DNA of 11,119 nucleotides from an uncultured Nannocystaceae bacterium (GTDB lineage Bacteria; Myxococcota_A; Polyangia; Nannocystales; Nannocystaceae), in NCBI GenBank assembly GCA_938084085.1, contig CALKDV010000173.1, positions 1-11,119 of the forward strand. The letters run 5' to 3'. Below are positions 7,047 through 11,119 of the stretch, in pieces. Every line of letters starts with the position of its first letter. Positions within the stretch are counted from its first letter, which is position 1. Both the position numbers and the translations under genes were made by a program. Below the pieces are notes generated by a model. That model worked only from the letters and a program-made list of their open reading frames with translations. It did not search any database and had not been told where the DNA came from.

Positions 7047-7075
7047 TTTACAGTTCTCGCATCACGTCCTATGTA
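7047..7075 (+). promoter_or_regulatory. Candidate sigma70-type promoter for the two-gene signalling unit
   Basis: TTTACA (7047-7052, five of six matches to TTGACA) and TATGTA (7070-7075, three of six to TATAAT) are separated by exactly 17 bp. Transcription would begin near 7082, giving a leader of about 40 bases before ATG 7121. It lies in the only long noncoding gap before the operon (6951-7120). The -10 match is weak, so this is a candidate only. Confidence 0.4.
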
Positions 7076-7120
7076 CGGAGGGTGACGCGAGATGATAGCG
7101 CTAAAGGTCCGACGGACTCG

Positions 7121-7771
7121 ATGGAAATTCCATCGGCGAGCGCTACGCTCCATGAGCTCCTGGGAATTTCCTCCCACGACATCAGCAACCCTCTACAGAC
7201 CATTGGGGTCTTGCTTGAGATACTCGGCGACCTCGTGGAACCGAGTCACCCCGCGCACGTGCGGGTCACCCAAGCCGCGGAGGCCGGCGAGCGCATGCGA
7301 GTCCTGGTGAAGGATCTCGGAGACTTCGTGCGACATTCGCCCGGAGCTAACCGGCCACGAGAACCCCAGATCGTCGCACACGCCGTGCATCAAGTTCTGG
7401 CCCGTCGACGCGCTCGTCAACAGGTCGAATGGTCTCGCGAATCCCAGAGCCTGCTCACCACATGCGCGGAGATTCGAGGACCCCTGCATCTCGTGATGAC
7501 AGATTTCGTCCTGGGTGCGATCGCCGTCACGCATCACGCGCCGAACGTGTCCTACGAACTTCTCGAGTCGGCGCAAAGCGACAACGAGTCCGTCACATGG
7601 CGACTCCAGTTTGTTCAGATCTGTGACGGTCAGCAGGAGAGCGCGCCGATCGCAGAAGAGTACCAAGCGCGCATCGTCGGAGCCTCACGGTGTCCGCTCG
7701 ACTTCGGGGTGAAACTCGAAGACCCCTCCACTTTGACCCTCCGTCTCTTCCTGCCGAAAGAGCAGCTGTGA
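7121..7771 (+). CDS. Histidine-phosphotransferase-like protein (HisKA-type H-box, degenerate ATPase domain)
   Basis: The 216-aa protein starts almost directly with a HisKA-like dimerisation helix. SSHDISNPLQTIG (17-29) is an H-box with phospho-acceptor His19 followed by Asp and the NPL turn. A second long helix around AEAGERMRVLVKDLGDFV follows, as in four-helix-bundle DHp domains. The remaining 120 residues have roughly the length of a small Bergerat-fold domain and end in a strand-like LTLRLFLP. I find no N-box Asn pair, no DxGxG and no GxGLGL, so ATP binding is doubtful. This layout and size resemble ChpT and Spo0B, which pass phosphate between receivers. That role is inferred; a degraded kinase is the alternative. 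ATG 7121 fits the candidate promoter. An in-frame GTG at 7082 (229 aa) sits too close to its GGAG. The stop overlaps the start of the next gene (GTGA). Confidence 0.75.
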   Translation: MEIPSASATLHELLGISSHDISNPLQTIGVLLEILGDLVEPSHPAHVRVTQAAEAGERMRVLVKDLGDFVRHSPGANRPREPQIVAHAVHQVLARRRARQQVEWSRESQSLLTTCAEIRGPLHLVMTDFVLGAIAVTHHAPNVSYELLESAQSDNESVTWRLQFVQICDGQQESAPIAEEYQARIVGASRCPLDFGVKLEDPSTLTLRLFLPKEQL

Positions 7772-9330
7772 GCGCACCAACTGAACCTCCAGAGAGCGAG
7801 ACACACAAGAGCGTCATCATCGTCGAAGACGATGAGTCGACCAGGCTGCTGTACGCGCATACACTCGAGGGCGACGGCTACGAGGTCTATCCCGTCGACA
7901 ATATAAAGTTGGCGCTTGAGATCCTCGAGAAAAAGCGAATCGACGTCATCATCACTGACCTTGGCCTCGTCGGTGAGAGCGGCTTTGACCTCCTCCGAGG
8001 ACTCGAGGGGAACCTCTCGAGCATCCCCGTCGTCGTGGTGACCGCAGACGATCGCGTTGAGTCCGTTCAGTCCGCGCTTCGTGAACGCGCGTTCGACTAT
8101 CTGACCAAGCCAATTGCCACCGCAGACCTGGTCGAAGCTACGAAACGCGCGACCACGGAGAGCCTCGGTCTCCTCGCCGCGCAGCAGCGAGAAGACGCAG
8201 CCTTCGCCACACAACGAGAGGCTGCCAGCCGCAGCGGGCAGCGAGCGGCGTTGCTGGCGCTGCTATTTAATCGCGCGGCAGAGGGAATCGTGGTCCTTGA
8301 TCATGAGGGACGCGTCGTGGACGCGAGCGACAGCTTCCTCGAGCTCTTGGACATGGCGCCACGATTGGTCATCGGACAACCGGTGGACAACTTTTTTCAA
8401 GCCCATCCGACGGAGGGGATGCTGTCACGCAAGGTCGGGGAGCTGCTCACGGGAGAGGGCGCTGAGGATCAATGGAACGGATCCATGGTCCTCTCCGAGC
8501 GAACAGGACCGCGGCATCTGTGCGACGTTCGAATCTTCCGATGTCAGATGCCAGCCACCGACGTCCCCACGGAGCAGGCTTACGCGGTCGCGCTGGTGCA
8601 CCACGATCCGAGGCGAGAGGCGCTGTCGTTGCAACTCCAACAAGCGGAGCGGCTCGCCACCGTAGGAATCCTCGCGGGGAGCGCCGCTCATGAGATCAAG
8701 AACGACTTGGGGCCGCTCATCGGCTACCTCTCATTGCATGACAAATCAGAGGACGACGACCCCATGGCTGCCCTGTTGCACGACTCGGCGCGGCGGATCC
8801 GAGAGCATGTCGATCAGATCCTGGCTCCGTTGCGTCCGCGGATTCGAAGCCGTGGCGCCGTCTTGCTTCAAAAGTCAGTGGACGAAGTGCTCGTCGCGCT
8901 GCGCCGTGCGGGAAAGGTTCGTCGACTCGAGCTCACCATCAAGGCCTCGGCCGACAACATCACCGTCTTTGGTGACAAGGACGAGATCTATCAAATCGTG
9001 ATGAACCTGCTCACCAACGCCTTGGACGCGCTGTTCGATGGGGGCGGCGGACATCGGGGGGCGATTGAGGTCTCTTTTCATGAAGATGGAGATCGGGTGC
9101 TTCTCATCGTGAAAGACGACGGACGGGGAATTTCGCAAGAGAACGTCGATCGGGTCTTCGATCCATTTTATACGACGAAGGGAAGCCTTGGCACCGGGCT
9201 CGGCTTGCCAGTCGTTCGGGACATCGCGCGGTCCCTTGGTGGCGAAATTATGTTGTCGAGCGTCGTCGACAAGGGAACCACCGTCACGGTCGCCTTGCCA
9301 AAGTTTCGCGGAACGCTTGAGTCTGCATAG
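7768..9330 (+). CDS. Cytoplasmic hybrid kinase: receiver-PAS-HisKA-HATPase
   Basis: The 520-aa sensor kinase has no membrane segment. The receiver domain (about 14-128) has the acidic pair Asp21/Asp22, phospho-acceptor Asp64 in IITDLG, Thr92 and Lys114 in YLTKPI. An Ala/Gln/Arg-rich linker leads to a PAS domain (about 160-275; AEGIVVLDHEGRVVDASDSFLE is partly visible at 171-192). HisKA carries His308 in AAHEIKNDLGPL, where the usual NPL proline is Asp313. The ATPase domain has N-box Asn413/Asn417, G1 DDGRG (450-454), F-box FDPFYTTKG (464-472) and G2 GTGLGL (475-480), all intact. So it should autophosphorylate in response to a PAS signal, with its own receiver modulating or accepting phosphate. 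GTG 7768 is chosen because GTGA overlaps the upstream stop; an in-frame GTG at 7690 would lie deep inside the partner gene. No DNA-binding output is present. Confidence 0.93.
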   Translation: MSAPTEPPESETHKSVIIVEDDESTRLLYAHTLEGDGYEVYPVDNIKLALEILEKKRIDVIITDLGLVGESGFDLLRGLEGNLSSIPVVVVTADDRVESVQSALRERAFDYLTKPIATADLVEATKRATTESLGLLAAQQREDAAFATQREAASRSGQRAALLALLFNRAAEGIVVLDHEGRVVDASDSFLELLDMAPRLVIGQPVDNFFQAHPTEGMLSRKVGELLTGEGAEDQWNGSMVLSERTGPRHLCDVRIFRCQMPATDVPTEQAYAVALVHHDPRREALSLQLQQAERLATVGILAGSAAHEIKNDLGPLIGYLSLHDKSEDDDPMAALLHDSARRIREHVDQILAPLRPRIRSRGAVLLQKSVDEVLVALRRAGKVRRLELTIKASADNITVFGDKDEIYQIVMNLLTNALDALFDGGGGHRGAIEVSFHEDGDRVLLIVKDDGRGISQENVDRVFDPFYTTKGSLGTGLGLPVVRDIARSLGGEIMLSSVVDKGTTVTVALPKFRGTLESA

Positions 9331-9339
9331 ACATGCCGC

Positions 9340-9993
9340 TCAGCGCGCGTCCGCCGGTATTTTTTTCGCGTCTTCGATGAAGCGCGCGAGACCGCGGTCG
9401 GTGAGCGGATGAGCCATCAAACGGTCGATCACCGCGAAGGGCACCGTCGCGACGTGAGCGCCAATTCTCATCGCCTCCACCACGTGGGTCGGCGAGCGCA
9501 CAGACGCTACGAGAACCTCCGTCTCGTAGCCGTAGTTCCCGTAGATTTCGACGATCTGTTCCACCAAGCCCATCCCATCATGACCGATGTCGTCGAGACG
9601 GCCGACGAATGGGCTGATGTAGGTCGCTCCTGCCTTCGCCGCCATGAGCGCTTGAAGCGGGCTGAAGCACAACGTCACGTTGGTCTTGATACCCCTCTCC
9701 GTGAGAGTTTTCACCAGCCGGATGCCCTCGGGGATCAAGGGGACCTTAACCACCAGATTGGGAGCAATGGTCGCCAGCCCCTCCGCCTCGCGCAGCATCG
9801 CGTCGTACTCGGTCGAGAAGACCTCACCGCTGACAGGACCCTCCACGAGGGAGCAGATCGTCTCCAGGACCTCGCGCATCGGCTTTCCGGTTTTTGCGAT
9901 GAGGGAAGGATTTGTTGTGACGCCATCGAGGACGCCCATGGCGGCGGCCCGTTGAATCTCGTCAGTGTCTGCGGTGTCGATAAAAAGTTTCAT
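9340..9993 (-). CDS. tal: Transaldolase, short TalC/FSA-type
   Basis: The 217-aa enzyme belongs to the compact transaldolase/fructose-6-phosphate aldolase class (about 210-220 aa), which moves a dihydroxyacetone unit between sugar phosphates in the non-oxidative pentose phosphate pathway. It starts with MKLFIDTADTDEI (Asp6). It continues with GVTTNPSL (24-31; Thr26, Asn28), the Schiff-base Lys83 in VVKVPL, NVTLCFS (105-111) and SPFVGRLDD (127-135). At the position where E. coli FSA has the Tyr of APYV, this protein has Phe129. Established mutational work on TalB and FSA links Phe to transaldolase and Tyr to aldolase activity, so transaldolase is the better call. AGGA five bases before the ATG supports the start. 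The gene ends 9 bp from the convergent kinase gene, and no other pentose phosphate gene is adjacent. Confidence 0.94.
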   Translation of the reverse strand: MKLFIDTADTDEIQRAAAMGVLDGVTTNPSLIAKTGKPMREVLETICSLVEGPVSGEVFSTEYDAMLREAEGLATIAPNLVVKVPLIPEGIRLVKTLTERGIKTNVTLCFSPLQALMAAKAGATYISPFVGRLDDIGHDGMGLVEQIVEIYGNYGYETEVLVASVRSPTHVVEAMRIGAHVATVPFAVIDRLMAHPLTDRGLARFIEDAKKIPADAR

Positions 9994-10080
9994 GGGCTTC
10001 CTAGAGATGGGGCGGGCCGATGGCTGGTTCCGCCACCGGTCACACTAGAATTGACCAGCGCTTTCCGCTAGCGTCTCCTG

Positions 10081-10842
10081 GTGCCAAAATTTCAGTTCGC
10101 AGCGGTGATTCAAGATCATGAAGAGATTCCTCGATTCGCTCGGGGCCTCCCGCTCCATGAGGTGTGGCTGCGTGGCACGCTGTTGAACATGCCGCGGGGA
10201 CAAGGGGCCACGCGGTTGGCTGCGCAGCTCAAGCGTCGGCTGCCCTCGGAGGCGAGACTTGGGCTGTACGCGTGGCACTACCTCACCCATCGCCAAGAAG
10301 ATGCGCTGCCTGGGAGGGGCACCCGTACCTTACAAATCGACGCTGAGTCTGGACCGTGCGGTCACCTCCAAGATACGTCGAGCTGCGACGCCGCCCTCGA
10401 CGCCTCCGTACGAGCGTTGGGTGAGCTTGGCGGCAGCTCCCTCATTCTCGGCACGCCGGCGTCCATGACCCCCGGCGCGGTAGGTCGTCGCCGAGTCCGC
10501 GGATTCTTTGAGCGGTGCGCGAGCCGGGAGATCGATCTCGTCTGGGAACCGACCGGACTCTGGACCCCGCAAGACATCATGTCCGTCGTGGGAGGAACTT
10601 CCGCGCGTGGCGTGTTGTCCGACACGGAGGTCAGCGACGCTGGCGGCGTGGCCGCCGACAGCGCCTGGGTGCGGGTCGGCGGCGCTGGACAGGCTGTGCA
10701 CCTCGGCCACGCGCAGGCTGAGTCGCTGGCGTTTGTACTCGAGGACTGTTTCAGCGATCAGCTGGCGCGGGTCGTTTTCTCCGGCCCACGAGCGTTTTCG
10801 AATCTCCGAAACTTCCACAAGGCGACGTCTCAGCTCGCCTAG
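10081..10842 (+). CDS. Divergent DUF72 (YecE-like) TIM-barrel protein, tentative
   Basis: The 253-aa product resembles DUF72 proteins, a TIM-barrel family without a settled function. The main clues are IDLVWEPTGLWTPQDI (151-166), like the family's strand with a Glu followed by a Trp-centred loop, and SAWVRVGG (194-201), like its YxRxHG strand. The end, VVFSGPRAFSNLRNF (231-245), is in the place of the FNN-x-A-x-NA ending. An early Trp/His segment, LGLYAWHYLTH (60-70), occurs where the barrel usually has a Phe/Trp-rich strand. The match is weaker than in typical members and the N-terminal third is not recognisable. The start is GTG 10081 with no clear ribosome site; no closer in-frame ATG precedes the conserved part. 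It diverges from tal across 87 bp. No signal peptide or membrane segment is seen. Confidence 0.55.
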   Translation: MPKFQFAAVIQDHEEIPRFARGLPLHEVWLRGTLLNMPRGQGATRLAAQLKRRLPSEARLGLYAWHYLTHRQEDALPGRGTRTLQIDAESGPCGHLQDTSSCDAALDASVRALGELGGSSLILGTPASMTPGAVGRRRVRGFFERCASREIDLVWEPTGLWTPQDIMSVVGGTSARGVLSDTEVSDAGGVAADSAWVRVGGAGQAVHLGHAQAESLAFVLEDCFSDQLARVVFSGPRAFSNLRNFHKATSQLA

Positions 10843-10899
10843 CGTCACCGCTGCGGGGGGCACCCGCACGGGCCCACATTTTCTGAACGTCGAGTGCAG

Positions 10900-10937
10900 A
10901 AAAAAACTTCGCCGCCACGGTGATCCGTGACGGCGAA
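10900..10937 (-). terminator. Intrinsic terminator of the histone-H1-like gene
   Basis: Arms 10908-10920 and 10925-10937 pair over 13 positions with one internal C/A mismatch and a TGAT loop. Read on the minus strand, the GC-rich stem is followed after AAG by a run of seven T (plus-strand A at 10900-10906). It begins 19 bp after the TAG of the H1-like gene. The plus-strand flank has only AAAAT, so it should not stop transcription coming from the convergent DUF72-like gene efficiently. Confidence 0.85.
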
Positions 10938-10955
10938 AATCTGACAAGAGGTCAG

Positions 10956-11119
10956 CTACTTTTTCGCGCGCTTTTTCGCGGGCTTCTTGGCGGCTTTCTT
11001 CTTGGTGGCCTTCTTCTTGGTGGCCTTCTTCTTGGTGGCCTTCTTCTTGGTGGCCTTCTTCTTGGTGGCCTTCTTCTTGGTGGCCTTCTTCTTGGTGGCC
11101 TTCTTCTTGGTGGCCTTCT
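10956..11119 (-). CDS. Histone-H1-like Lys/Ala/Thr repeat protein, C-terminal fragment
   Basis: The 5' part lies beyond the window; 54 codons to the TAG stop are visible. Nearly the whole fragment is the pentapeptide ATKKK in tandem, then KAAKKPAKKRAKK before the stop. This composition (Lys about 60 percent, the rest mainly Ala and Thr) matches the C-terminal tails of bacterial histone-H1-like, Hc1/AlgP-type nucleoid proteins. These bind DNA through charge and are common in myxobacteria and several other groups. The N-terminal domain is not visible, so a fusion to another domain cannot be excluded. An intrinsic terminator directly follows. Expected role: chromosome compaction or modulation of transcription. 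Confidence 0.85.
   Translation of the reverse strand, partial: KATKKKATKKKATKKKATKKKATKKKATKKKATKKKATKKKAAKKPAKKRAKK
10996..11115 (-). repeat. Eight perfect 15-bp tandem repeats in the H1-like gene
   Basis: The unit ttcttcttggtggcc (plus strand) occurs eight times without a single base change, and a ninth copy is cut by the window end. It encodes Ala-Thr-Lys-Lys-Lys with identical codons each time. Perfect identity, even at third positions, implies recent expansion or strong homogenisation and makes copy number prone to change. Assembly collapse at this edge is also possible. Confidence 0.97.

Noticed and set aside
10852..10885. TGCGGG/CCCGCA hairpin after the DUF72-like gene with a downstream TTTT
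   Set aside because: The six-pair stem is followed by about ten GC-rich bases before a short T stretch, too far for a convincing intrinsic terminator.

Overview
The window is GC-rich, compact bacterial chromosome. Several features suggest a myxobacterium-like lineage (Myxococcota, formerly Deltaproteobacteria): a histone-H1-like Lys/Ala/Thr repeat protein, a cytoplasmic receiver-PAS-histidine kinase, and lineage-style secreted proteins with Ala/Glu repeats. This placement is inference from gene style, not from a marker gene. Eleven complete protein genes and two genes cut by the window edges are supported. There is no rRNA, tRNA, CRISPR array, insertion sequence or phage gene.

Left part (1-4006). 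The tail of a thiolase overlaps by ATGA a 414-aa DRE-TIM metallolyase (isopropylmalate/homocitrate-synthase-like, without the LeuA regulatory domain). Together they look like an acyl-CoA/oxo-acid condensation operon whose substrate is unknown. Converging on it is a minus-strand pair: uvrB (nucleotide excision repair helicase) followed 64 bp later by a small XRE-type DNA-binding regulator.

Middle (4035-6950). thiE (thiamine phosphate synthase) diverges from uvrB. It meets tail-to-tail an exported Ala/Glu pentapeptide-repeat protein with two membrane segments. A divergent small single-pass membrane protein carries a duplicated C-x12-C-x-C motif and meets trmB (tRNA m7G46 methyltransferase) tail-to-tail.

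Right part (7047-11119). Behind a candidate sigma70-type promoter lies a translationally coupled two-gene signalling unit. The first gene encodes a small histidine-phosphotransferase-like protein with an H-box but no intact ATP-binding motifs, in the size range of ChpT/Spo0B. The second encodes a 520-aa soluble receiver-PAS-HisKA-HATPase kinase. This pair is the best candidate for an undescribed system: a self-contained cytoplasmic phosphorelay whose output is not in the window. A transaldolase of the short TalC/FSA class, a divergent DUF72-like protein and the 3' end of a histone-H1-like gene with its intrinsic terminator complete the window.

A structural theme is the packing. Four convergent gene pairs are separated by 9 bp or less or overlap at their stops, with no recognisable intrinsic terminator between them. 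The only convincing terminator belongs to the H1-like gene. Start codons are often uncertain because Shine-Dalgarno matches are weak. The starts chosen are explained gene by gene.
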